Of a stretch of DNA of 5,862 nucleotides, positions 1 through 4,661 are shown piece after piece. Location: positions 1 through 5,862 of the forward strand of contig JAHIOZ010000101.1 in NCBI GenBank assembly GCA_018894995.1. Direction: 5' to 3'. How positions within the stretch are numbered: position 1 is the first letter of the stretch; each line of letters opens with the position of its first letter. The DNA comes from Patescibacteria group bacterium. Its GTDB lineage: Bacteria > Patescibacteriota > Minisyncoccia > Phycocordibacterales > UBA12079. A program made the position numbers and the translations under genes. The notes beneath the pieces were generated by a model that was not told the DNA's origin, did no database searches, and was given only the letters and a program-made list of their open reading frames with translations.

Positions 1-16
1 CGTTTTCATCGTTACC

Positions 17-54
17 ATTTCGTATTTATTCGTATCATTCGCATAATTCGTATA
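17..54. repeat. 9-nt period short tandem repeat
   Basis: Three consecutive 9-nt units, ATTCGTATC (28-36), ATTCGCATA (37-45) and ATTCGTATA (46-54), follow a related ATTTCGTATTT (17-27). The TTCGTAT word recurs at 76-82. No reading frame of interest crosses this stretch, so it is a low-complexity spacer. No partial gene is visible at the left edge of the window. Confidence 0.6.
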
Positions 55-87
55 TTGGTATGTTTATCTCGTTTTTTCGTATCATCC

Positions 88-160
88 GTCGTTCTAAAAA
101 CTAAAAACTCTTTAAATTTTGAAAAATTTAAAGCAACGACGAAACTAAAAACTTTTTAAA
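88..160. repeat. Direct repeat around a hairpin
   Basis: An 18-bp direct repeat with one mismatch (AACTAAAAACTCTTTAAA at 99-116 and AACTAAAAACTTTTTAAA at 143-160) surrounds an inverted repeat. The inner stem is CTTTAAATTT (110-119) with AAATTTAAAG (124-133), and an outer stem pairs GTCGTT (88-93) with AACGAC (135-140). The U-run after it is short, so it could be a weak terminator for a gene left of the window, or just repetitive spacer. Confidence 0.5.
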
Positions 161-173
161 GTATTCGGATTAT

Positions 174-200
174 ACTACCAACTACCCACTACAAACTAAC
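174..200. repeat. 7-nt period repeat upstream of the first gene
   Basis: Units ACTACCA (174-180), ACTACCC (181-187), ACTACAA (188-194) and a shortened ACTAAC (195-200) repeat in perfect 7-nt register. The array stops 6 nt before the TATAAT box at 207. It covers the place where a -35 element would be, and no TTGACA-like hexamer is present. Confidence 0.6.
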
Positions 201-203
201 TTG

Positions 204-212
204 TGTTATAAT
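204..212 (+). promoter_or_regulatory. Extended -10 promoter, leaderless geometry
   Basis: TGT followed by an exact TATAAT (207-212) forms an extended -10 element. The ATG at 219 begins after a 6-nt gap, which is about where a sigma70-type transcript would start. The mRNA is therefore probably leaderless. No Shine-Dalgarno sequence precedes the ATG. Confidence 0.65.
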
Positions 213-218
213 AAAGCC

Positions 219-752
219 ATGAATAATAAAATCATTTTAATTGCACTATCTATAATTATTTTGTCAGCGGGAATTTACTATTATTTTGATTGGAAAAATA
301 AAGGAGATGGTTGTGTTCAAGTTATAACTTACGCTCAAAATCCAAAAACAGGAGAATGTGAGATTTTTCCTAATCCTTGCGTTGTTCCTAAAAATTGGGA
401 AGCTTGCGAAGTTAACAACTTCGAAGATTGTGTAAAAATGGGTAATCCTGTTATGGAAAGCTACCCTCGTCAATGCCGTTCGGGAGAAAATGTTTTTAGT
501 GAAAAAATAGCATCTATTCTTTCTCAAAAAGATGCTTTAGGAATAGCGCAAAAAAATAAAGAATGTTCCTCTGTAGGTGTTTTAACAGATAAAACTAATT
601 ATAATGAAATCACCAAAACTTGGTGGATAGACTTGGAAAGAAAACCGGGATTGGAAAGTGATGGTTGTAACCCAGCCTGTGTTGTAAATGAAGAAACAGA
701 AACAGCTGAAGTAAATTGGAGATGCACCGGCTTGATATTTGAAAAAGATTAA
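219..752 (+). CDS. Exported cysteine-rich protein, membrane-anchored
   Basis: The 177-residue product has an N-terminal hydrophobic segment (about residues 4-22), followed by an extracytoplasmic region with ten cysteines at 32, 47, 54, 63, 71, 86, 116, 150, 154 and 169. Three modules can be seen. The first is a CVQVITYAQNPKTGEC...NPC...C cluster (32-63). The second is a FEDCVKMGNPVMESYPRQC motif (68-86), a Kazal-like short motif common in exported proteins of Patescibacteria. The third is a C-terminal region with TWWID and GCNPAC (about 93-172). An even cysteine number in a secreted region suggests disulfide bonding, but this is inferred. The reading frame is open back to a TTG at 201, but that TTG overlaps the promoter, so the ATG at 219, directly after the -10 box, is preferred. 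There is no lipobox at the end of the hydrophobic segment. The function is unknown; protease inhibition or envelope binding is speculative. Confidence 0.85.
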   Translation: MNNKIILIALSIIILSAGIYYYFDWKNKGDGCVQVITYAQNPKTGECEIFPNPCVVPKNWEACEVNNFEDCVKMGNPVMESYPRQCRSGENVFSEKIASILSQKDALGIAQKNKECSSVGVLTDKTNYNEITKTWWIDLERKPGLESDGCNPACVVNEETETAEVNWRCTGLIFEKD

Positions 753-794
753 ATATTTAAAACAATCCAGTATGTTTAAAAATCTAAAAAAAAT

Positions 795-1379
795 ATGAAA
801 ATAAATACAAACATGAGTTATTATCAAAAATTTTTGTTGTTAGTTATTTTTTTAGTTGCTCTTTATTTATTATTTCCAAATAAAATTATGCACGATCAAA
901 ATTTACAAATTACGAGTTCTGCTTTTCAAGACAATCAAACTATTCCTGTAAAATATACTTGCGATGTGGCCGAAAATACAAATCCCCCTTTAAAAATTTC
1001 CGGAATTACGGAAGGTGCCAAAAGTTTGGTTTTAATAATGGATGACCCTGATGCTCCTGCAGGAATTTGGGATCACTGGGTAAAATTTAATATTCCGGTT
1101 TCCGGTTCCGAATTTAATATTGAAGAGGGAATTGAGCCGGTTGGAATTTCCGGAGTTGGTACAAGTGGCAACTCTGGTTATTCCGGTCCTTGCCCCCCAG
1201 ACAGAGAACACCGCTATTTCTTTAAAGTTTATTCTCTTGATGAAATGTTAGATTTATCCGAAGGAGCGACAAAGAATGAAATTGAGAAGGCAATGGAAGG
1301 TCACATCTTGCAACAGGGAGAACTGGTAGGTTTGTATATTAGACCTCTTGCAAAACCCTTTCCTGCCAATAATTCCTAA
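795..1379 (+). CDS. PEBP / YbhB-YbcL family protein, membrane-anchored
   Basis: The 194-residue product belongs to the phosphatidylethanolamine-binding protein superfamily, bacterial YbhB/YbcL branch. Diagnostic motifs are DDPDAPAGIWDHW (83-95), GYSGPCPP (128-135), HRYFFKVYSLD (139-149) and GATKNEIEKAMEGHIL (157-172). The Asp, His and Pro residues of the ligand pocket are present. A hydrophobic anchor (about residues 11-28) precedes the domain, so it probably sits outside the cytoplasmic membrane. Bacterial members have no agreed function; ligand binding or an effect on kinases has been suggested. The family normally ends near GxYxR. Here about 11 further residues (PLAKPFPANNS) follow, encoded by the left arm of an inverted repeat that also supplies the stop codon. 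An internal ATG at 813 follows a TAAATA box after 5 nt and could be the real start of a leaderless mRNA, giving 188 residues. No Shine-Dalgarno sequence is seen at either start. Confidence 0.93.
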   Translation: MKINTNMSYYQKFLLLVIFLVALYLLFPNKIMHDQNLQITSSAFQDNQTIPVKYTCDVAENTNPPLKISGITEGAKSLVLIMDDPDAPAGIWDHWVKFNIPVSGSEFNIEEGIEPVGISGVGTSGNSGYSGPCPPDREHRYFFKVYSLDEMLDLSEGATKNEIEKAMEGHILQQGELVGLYIRPLAKPFPANNS

Positions 1380-1495
1380 AATTTAGTGTAAACATCTTTT
1401 TCTCTAAAAACCTTATCCAGATAAGCTTTTTCTCAAAAAAAAATGTTTCCATCTAAATTTTAGGAATTCTAACAAAAGTGGTTTTGCAAGAGGTC
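1342..1495. mobile_element. MITE-like inverted repeat overlapping a gene 3' end
   Basis: Long interrupted inverted repeat. TTAGACCTCTTGCAAAACC (1339-1357) is perfectly complementary to 1480-1498 (19 bp). A second pair, 1371-1385 with 1454-1468, matches over 15 bp. A third, AAACAT (1390-1395) with ATGTTT (1443-1448), lies inside. A small CTTATC/GATAAG dyad sits near the centre, and CTTTTTCTC occurs twice (1396-1404, 1426-1434). No transposase is encoded. With the outer TA read as a duplicated target dinucleotide (1340-1341 and 1496-1497), the element is 154 bp. The left arm is translated as the tail of the PEBP protein. It may be a non-autonomous transposon, or an inverted duplication of the gene end that also folds as an RNA hairpin. 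Confidence 0.6.
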
Positions 1496-1570
1496 TAACA
1501 GAAATTAAAGCAGATTAAACACAGCAATACGAGTTGTAAAAATGTTTTGTCTTACCTGAGTTGTTGATTA

Positions 1571-1620
1571 ATTTTTAATTTTGCATTGTCATTTTTAATT
1601 TTGATTTTTGCATTTTGAAT
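1571..1620. repeat. Low-complexity T-rich repeat before the DUF167 gene
   Basis: ATTTTTAATTTTG occurs at 1571-1583 and again at 1591-1603, a 20-nt period. TTGCATT words follow each copy (1582-1588 and 1608-1614). The array ends 7 nt before the downstream ATG. TTGAAT (1615-1620) is the only -10-like hexamer at leaderless distance and matches the consensus at 4 of 6 positions, so no firm promoter call is possible. Confidence 0.5.
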
Positions 1621-1627
1621 TTGAAAT

Positions 1628-1855
1628 ATGTATATAAAAGTAAGAGTTTATCCAAAATCAAAAAAAGAGGAATTCAAGAAATTGAAAGTTAATAAATTTG
1701 AAATTAGAGTGAAAGAAAAAGCCGAGAGAAATATGGCAAATACCAGAGTAGTGGATATTTTAGCCGAATATTTTAAGATAGGCAGAGGTAAGGTTAAACT
1801 TGTCGCCGGTCATCAATCTCCAAGTAAAATGTTTAGCATAGGAATTGATGAATAA
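1628..1855 (+). CDS. DUF167 / UPF0235 (YggU-like) family protein
   Basis: The 75-residue product has the features of the DUF167 fold. It starts with a short basic beta strand (YIKVRVYPKSKKEEF). The family's central motif follows in the form AERNMANTRVVDILAEYFKI (about 32-51). The closing VKLVAGHQSPSK (56-67) corresponds to the conserved xGxxSxxK signature. The usual GKAN sequence is altered to RNMAN. The length is slightly below the common 80-100 residues, with nothing obviously missing. The function of this small cytoplasmic family is not established. The ATG has no Shine-Dalgarno sequence in front, and the gene stands alone between two large palindromic repeats. Confidence 0.87.
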   Translation: MYIKVRVYPKSKKEEFKKLKVNKFEIRVKEKAERNMANTRVVDILAEYFKIGRGKVKLVAGHQSPSKMFSIGIDE

Positions 1856-1868
1856 AAGCATTGAATTT

Positions 1869-1894
1869 GTCGACGAAAAGCAAAGTTTTTCGTC
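1869..1894. repeat. Small hairpin, first part of composite palindrome A
   Basis: After GTC (1869-1871), GACGAAAA (1872-1879) pairs with TTTTCGTC (1887-1894) around a 7-nt loop. GTCGACG at the left edge and CGTCTTTGCGAG (1891-1902) at the right edge recur at 5716-5722 and 5742-5753, there as CGTCTTCGCGAG, around a different stem. Confidence 0.65.
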
Positions 1895-1978
1895 TTTGCG
1901 AGCATGACACCATTTTTTAGTTTTTTGAAAAACAAAGTTTTTCAAAAAACTAAAAAATGGTGTCATGCGTGGCAAACC
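1895..1978. repeat. Long perfect palindrome A with TTTGCGAGC and GCGTGGCAAACC edges
   Basis: Positions 1902-1933 are perfectly complementary to 1937-1968: a 32-bp stem with a 3-nt AAA loop, starting GCATGACACC. The flanks TTTGC (1895-1899) and GCAAA (1972-1976) can pair outside it. The edge sequences TTTGCGAGC and GCGTGGCAAACC resemble dispersed palindromic repeats with TTGCGAGC and GTGGCAA ends known from several bacterial groups. There is no U-run after the stem, so it is not a typical intrinsic terminator, though it would fold strongly in RNA from either strand. No gene lies in 1856-2062. Confidence 0.8.
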
Positions 1979-2011
1979 GGCACATTTCGTAATTACAAAG
2001 TAAAAGTATTT

Positions 2012-2040
2012 TTTATCAACTTTATCAACTTTATTAGTTT
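2012..2040. repeat. 9-nt period repeat before the hpf promoter
   Basis: TTTATCAAC occurs twice in tandem (2012-2020, 2021-2029), followed by a degenerate TTTATTAG (2030-2037). The array occupies the -35 region of the downstream TATAAT box, and no TTGACA-like element is present. Confidence 0.55.
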
Positions 2041-2051
2041 ACAAATTTATT

Positions 2052-2057
2052 TATAAT
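2052..2057 (+). promoter_or_regulatory. -10 box of hpf, leaderless geometry
   Basis: Exact TATAAT with only 5 nt (2058-2062) before the ATG at 2063. Transcription starting about 6-7 nt after the box would begin at or next to the A of the ATG. No Shine-Dalgarno sequence fits in the gap. Confidence 0.65.
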
Positions 2058-2062
2058 AAATT

Positions 2063-2425
2063 ATGAAAAATATAAAAATAAAAGGTCTTAACATTGAGAT
2101 GACAGAAGCTATCGAAAGTTATTTTAAAAATAAAATGGATTCTTTAGATAAATTTCTTGATCCTAACGATGAGAGTATTGAATGCGATGCAAGAATCAGC
2201 AAAATTGCAGACAATCAATCAGGAGATATTTTCAAAGCAGAAGTTAGTATCCACACAGCCGGAAAAAATTTCGGCGCAGTTTCGGAAAAAGACAACTTGT
2301 ATTCCGCAATTGATGATGTACAATATGCAGTTACAAGGAAAATAACTTCATATAAAGACAAAAAAAGAAGTATTTTTAAAAGAGGTGCAACCGAATTTAA
2401 AAGATTATTAAAAAAATTTTATTAA
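2063..2425 (+). CDS. hpf: Ribosome hibernation promoting factor / RaiA family
   Basis: The 120-residue product is a member of the ribosomal subunit interface protein family (HPF/YfiA/RaiA). These proteins bind the 30S decoding groove and inactivate ribosomes during starvation. The order fits the beta-alpha-beta-beta-beta-alpha fold: strand MKNIKIKGLNIEM, helix 13-31 (TEAIESYFKNKMDSLDKFL), strands across 39-48, 55-64 and 67-72, and final helix 76-97 with NLYSAIDDV, the family's DLYxAID-type motif. A strongly basic tail (98-119, KDKKRSIFKRG...KRLLKKF) follows, suited to rRNA contact. The C-terminal dimerisation domain of long-form HPF, which makes 100S ribosomes, is absent, so this is a short form with a basic extension. 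The ATG at 2063 is fixed by the TATAAT box 5 nt upstream. Confidence 0.9.
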   Translation: MKNIKIKGLNIEMTEAIESYFKNKMDSLDKFLDPNDESIECDARISKIADNQSGDIFKAEVSIHTAGKNFGAVSEKDNLYSAIDDVQYAVTRKITSYKDKKRSIFKRGATEFKRLLKKFY

Positions 2426-2440
2426 CGACATAGAGCGAGA

Positions 2441-2479
2441 GCAATAAAAGAATGTAGCAAAGCGAAATTCTTTTATTGC
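2441..2479. repeat. Hairpin downstream of hpf
   Basis: GCAATAAAAGAAT (2441-2453) is perfectly complementary to 2467-2479, a 13-bp stem with a 13-nt loop of mixed sequence (GTAGCAAAGCGAA). It begins 15 nt after the hpf stop codon. No U-run follows (CGAGCCGAGG), so if it ends transcription it does so without the classic signal. It may instead protect the mRNA 3' end. Confidence 0.6.
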
Positions 2480-2528
2480 CGAGCCGAGGAGTTAATATAA
2501 GACGAAGTGCTTTTACTAATTAACAATT

Positions 2529-2556
2529 GCTGTTAGCTATAAGCTGTCAGCTGTAA
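2529..2556. repeat. 7-nt period repeat before the cyclophilin gene
   Basis: Four units in exact 7-nt register: GCTGTTA (2529-2535), GCTATAA (2536-2542), GCTGTCA (2543-2549) and GCTGTAA (2550-2556). The array stops 4 nt before a TAAATA box. It has the same period and position as the array at 174-200 but an unrelated unit. Confidence 0.6.
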
Positions 2557-2560
2557 GTTT

Positions 2561-2566
2561 TAAATA
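2561..2566 (+). promoter_or_regulatory. Possible -10 box of the cyclophilin gene
   Basis: TAAATA lies 6 nt before the ATG at 2573, the same spacing as the TATAAT boxes of the leaderless candidates. It is a weak match to consensus in a T/A-rich stretch, and there is no Shine-Dalgarno sequence. The call rests mainly on position. Confidence 0.35.
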
Positions 2567-2572
2567 AATAGT

Positions 2573-3181
2573 ATGTCAAAAGAAAATTCAATTCAATGGG
2601 TAGTGTATATAATTTCGTTTTTAGTAGTAGGGGTAATTATTTTATTTAATTTTATGGGAAATTTAACACAAAATGAAGTTGGTAATACAAAAACTGCCGT
2701 ATTAACAACCAATATGGGAGTTATCGAAATGGAATTGTTTGTAGACAAAGCTCCAAAAACCGTTGAAAATTTCGTTAAACTTGCGCAAGAAGGATTTTAT
2801 AACGGAACAAAATTTCACAGAGTTGTTGCCGGCTTTATGATTCAAGGAGGTGATCCTTTGAGCAAAGATGATGCCAATGTTAATTCATGGGGAACAGGAG
2901 GTCCTGGATATTCTTTTGAGGATGAAATTGATGCTGAAAATTCAAACATTACAGGAACTATTGCAATGGCAAATGCAGGACCTAATACCAACGGAAGTCA
3001 ATTTTTTATAAATGTTGCTGACAATAATTCTTTAGACACAAGACACACAGTGTTTGGAAAAGTTACAGTCGGTATGGATGTTGTTACAAAAATTAGTCAA
3101 GTTGAAACTAAAATGAATGTTCAAGGAGAAAAAAGTTTGCCCGTACAAAGCGTAATCGTGGAAAAAGTTGAGATCAAATAG
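2573..3181 (+). CDS. Membrane-anchored cyclophilin-type peptidyl-prolyl isomerase
   Basis: The 202-residue product starts with one transmembrane segment (about residues 8-28), followed by a cyclophilin domain (about 41-201) that would face the cell exterior. Cyclophilins catalyse cis-trans isomerisation of prolyl bonds and help exported proteins fold. Active-site residues are clear: F81-H82-R83 (catalytic Arg), F88-M89-Q91-G92-G93-D94, the GSQFFI block with F145, and H158 in RHTVFG. The usual Trp of the WLDGKH motif is replaced by Ser (S153-L-D-T-R-H), as in many bacterial cyclophilins. The domain is full length. The gene is monocistronic, preceded by a 7-nt repeat array and followed by a strong terminator. 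It is the only gene in the window with a TAG stop. Confidence 0.95.
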   Translation: MSKENSIQWVVYIISFLVVGVIILFNFMGNLTQNEVGNTKTAVLTTNMGVIEMELFVDKAPKTVENFVKLAQEGFYNGTKFHRVVAGFMIQGGDPLSKDDANVNSWGTGGPGYSFEDEIDAENSNITGTIAMANAGPNTNGSQFFINVADNNSLDTRHTVFGKVTVGMDVVTKISQVETKMNVQGEKSLPVQSVIVEKVEIK

Positions 3182-3222
3182 TTAGAAGCTTGCTACAAGT
3201 AGATTATAGCCAGTAACAACTA

Positions 3223-3256
3223 AAAAATTCCAAAGACTTCAGTCTTTGGAATTTTT
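3223..3256. terminator. Bidirectional intrinsic terminator
   Basis: AAAAATTCCAAAGAC (3223-3237) pairs perfectly with GTCTTTGGAATTTTT (3242-3256) around a TTCA loop. A T-run follows on the plus strand and an A-run on the left gives a U-run in minus-strand RNA. It lies between the convergent cyclophilin gene and the 108-residue gene and should end transcription from both sides. Confidence 0.93.
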
Positions 3257-3265
3257 GTTTTTTAT

Positions 3266-3592
3266 TTACTTGGAAATTTCGGAAATTTCAATAATTCTTT
3301 TAGCCAAAATATTTACTGAGACAGTTTTGTCTGCTGGAATTTTAACTAAAACTTCCAATGCTTGATCGAGTGTTTTTGTAAGAGATGCTACAAAACAAGA
3401 CACATTTTCCTTATAATTCGATTGATGTAAACCTATACGAAGAGTGTTCACTGAAATAGATTTATCTTTTAAAAATTCTTTTATACAATCTTCAATTTCT
3501 TTATCTGGAACAATGCCTACCATTACCAACAATTGAGAAACAGATAACTCGCCAGTTTTAATGGATTCTTTCAAATAATGATACTTTTTCAT
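3266..3592 (-). CDS. Conserved-looking small protein with internal repeats, unknown function
   Basis: The 108-residue soluble protein is not recognised. It has no signal peptide or transmembrane segment and is predicted mainly helical. Three similar segments can be seen: TGELSVSQLLVMVG (13-26), DKSISVNTLRIGLH (43-56) and DKTVSVNILAKRII (88-101). Each has the pattern polar-polar-x-(I/L/V)-SV-(N/S) followed by a hydrophobic helix. This suggests a small helical-repeat protein, possibly a scaffold or DNA/RNA-binding protein, but no function can be assigned. It has only two cysteines (36, 66) and no catalytic signature. It is the one gene in the window with a perfect Shine-Dalgarno sequence, TAAGGAGG, 7 nt before its ATG. 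It lies 90 nt downstream of fmt on the same strand but appears to have its own promoter, and it ends at the shared terminator. Confidence 0.8.
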   Translation of the reverse strand: MKKYHYLKESIKTGELSVSQLLVMVGIVPDKEIEDCIKEFLKDKSISVNTLRIGLHQSNYKENVSCFVASLTKTLDQALEVLVKIPADKTVSVNILAKRIIEISEISK

Positions 3593-3599
3593 TGTAAAG

Positions 3600-3607
3600 C
3601 CTCCTTA
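3600..3607 (-). promoter_or_regulatory. Strong Shine-Dalgarno sequence
   Basis: On the minus strand TAAGGAGG lies 7 nt before the ATG at 3592, an optimal ribosome binding site. No other gene here has a comparable sequence, so it both fixes this start and marks the gene as initiated differently. Confidence 0.88.
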
Positions 3608-3643
3608 GGATATTATTTGATTTTTTAACAAATCTTAGAAAAG

Positions 3644-3649
3644 ATTATC
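3644..3649 (-). promoter_or_regulatory. Possible -10 box of the 108-residue gene
   Basis: On the minus strand GATAAT, in the context TATGATAAT, would give a leader of about 45 nt carrying the Shine-Dalgarno sequence. A 6-bp dyad (3631-3636 with 3641-3646, AATCTT/AAGATT, 4-nt loop) overlaps the box and its start region and could be an operator or a leader hairpin. There is no clear -35 element. Confidence 0.4.
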
Positions 3650-3682
3650 ATAGAACAAAATAAAATGCTATAAATTAAAGTT

Positions 3683-4546
3683 TTATAAATTTCTGAAAAA
3701 ATCCTGATAATCCATTTCTTTTTTTCCTTCAGGTAGCACTCGGGTGAAAATAAGTTTTTCTTCTTCAATTTTTGCATCTTTTATTATTACTCTGATTTTT
3801 TTGCCGTTTCTTTCAGCAAAAAAATAAGGATTAAAATTTTGAAGAGCCAATATTTTTCTGTAATTTTTTTCCGGATTTTCATTCAAATCAATAAAAGCTT
3901 CTTCTTTATTTATTTTATTAATATAGGTGGCTTTACTGTGGTCTTGCTCTTGAATTTTTATTTCTCCTTTAATCCATTTAGGAATTATTTCAACAAGCAT
4001 TTGTCCTCCGATTTCCGCCATTACATTTTCAAGTTCATCAATTTTAATCGGCCAATTCGGTGTGTCTAATTCTTTTTGCGCGAGAATTGGTCCGTGATCC
4101 ATTTCCGCATCCATCAACATTATTGTCATTCCGGTTTTGTCTTCAGTAAGAATAGCGGATTGCAACGGTGAAGCTCCTCGCAGGCGAGGAAGTAGGGAAG
4201 GGTGAATATTAATTGTGTTGTATTTTGGAATATCCAAAACCGCTTGCGGAATTATTTTACCGTAGGAAGCCACTATAAATAAATCCCAATTCGTTTCTTT
4301 CAGTTCGTTTAAGAATTTTTCATCTTTGAGTTTTGTCGGTTGCAAAATCGCGACATTATTTTTTTCCGCCCAAATTTTGGTTTCGGGGGGAGTAAGCAAA
4401 AGCTTTCTTCCTTTTGGTTTGTCCGGGACCGTAATGACCAAACTGGGAGCAAGCTCCGCCTCTTTCATTTTTTCTAAAATATTAACCGAAAACTCCGGTG
4501 TTCCAAAAAAAGCAATATTCAATTTTTGATTTTCTTTGTTATTCAT
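3683..4546 (-). CDS. fmt: Methionyl-tRNA formyltransferase
   Basis: Fmt transfers a formyl group from 10-formyltetrahydrofolate to initiator Met-tRNA. The 287-residue product begins with the formyltransferase fold (IAFFGTPEFSVNIL, 11-24). The catalytic Asn-His-Asp triad is present: N113 and H115 in NIHPSLLPRLRGASPLQ (113-129), and D150 in MDHGP. The C-terminal tRNA-recognition domain runs from about 208, with the family's INKEEAFID (212-220) and NFNPYFF, where NPWP is usual. The protein is about 25-30 residues shorter than E. coli Fmt (315), mostly at the C terminus. The start is the only suitable ATG; a TATAAT 20 nt upstream gives a leader of about 14 nt without a Shine-Dalgarno sequence. 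fmt lies on the same strand as def, with a regulator gene and two palindromes between them, so it may be transcribed separately. Confidence 0.97.
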   Translation of the reverse strand: MNNKENQKLNIAFFGTPEFSVNILEKMKEAELAPSLVITVPDKPKGRKLLLTPPETKIWAEKNNVAILQPTKLKDEKFLNELKETNWDLFIVASYGKIIPQAVLDIPKYNTINIHPSLLPRLRGASPLQSAILTEDKTGMTIMLMDAEMDHGPILAQKELDTPNWPIKIDELENVMAEIGGQMLVEIIPKWIKGEIKIQEQDHSKATYINKINKEEAFIDLNENPEKNYRKILALQNFNPYFFAERNGKKIRVIIKDAKIEEEKLIFTRVLPEGKKEMDYQDFFRNL

Positions 4547-4566
4547 AATTATTTTTGCGTTTTGTT

Positions 4567-4572
4567 ATTATA
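4567..4572 (-). promoter_or_regulatory. -10 box of fmt
   Basis: Exact TATAAT on the minus strand, 20 nt before the fmt ATG. The predicted start near 4560 gives a leader of about 14 nt with no Shine-Dalgarno match. No good -35 hexamer is seen; the palindrome at 4620-4657 lies about 50 nt further upstream. Confidence 0.55.
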
Positions 4573-4619
4573 ATTTTTTTATGTTGTTTATTATTTTAGT
4601 GTTTAATAAAATTCGACAG

Positions 4620-4657
4620 TTGGCATTCTGGTATTCTGCAGAATACCAGAATGCCAA
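4620..4657. repeat. 38-bp perfect palindrome, copy 1 (3' side of HTH gene)
   Basis: A perfect palindrome centred between 4638 and 4639. Each half reads TTGGC then ATTCTGGTATTCTG. It begins 4 nt after the stop codon of the winged-helix gene in the direction of transcription. The inner 28 bp are identical to the copy at 4960-4997; the outer 5 bp per arm differ but stay complementary. No U-run follows on the minus strand. Confidence 0.93.
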
Positions 4658-4661
4658 AGTG

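Noticed and set aside
1..160. Possible CRISPR-like array in the TTCGTAT-rich left end
   Set aside because: Repeat words are only 7-9 nt, directly adjacent or irregular, with no 20-40 nt spacers and no cas gene.
201..752. Start of the cysteine-rich protein at TTG 201
   Set aside because: That start would lie upstream of and within the extended -10 element, whose predicted transcript begins near the ATG at 219.
2063..2425. Long-form HPF able to make 100S ribosomes alone
   Set aside because: Only the N-terminal domain plus a basic tail is present; the C-terminal dimerisation domain is missing, with a clear stop at 2425.
4326..4529. Open frame on the plus strand opposite fmt, and similar overlapping frames in hpf, the PEBP gene and palindrome A
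   Set aside because: They overlap well-supported genes or palindromes in other frames and have no promoter, start signal or recognisable product.
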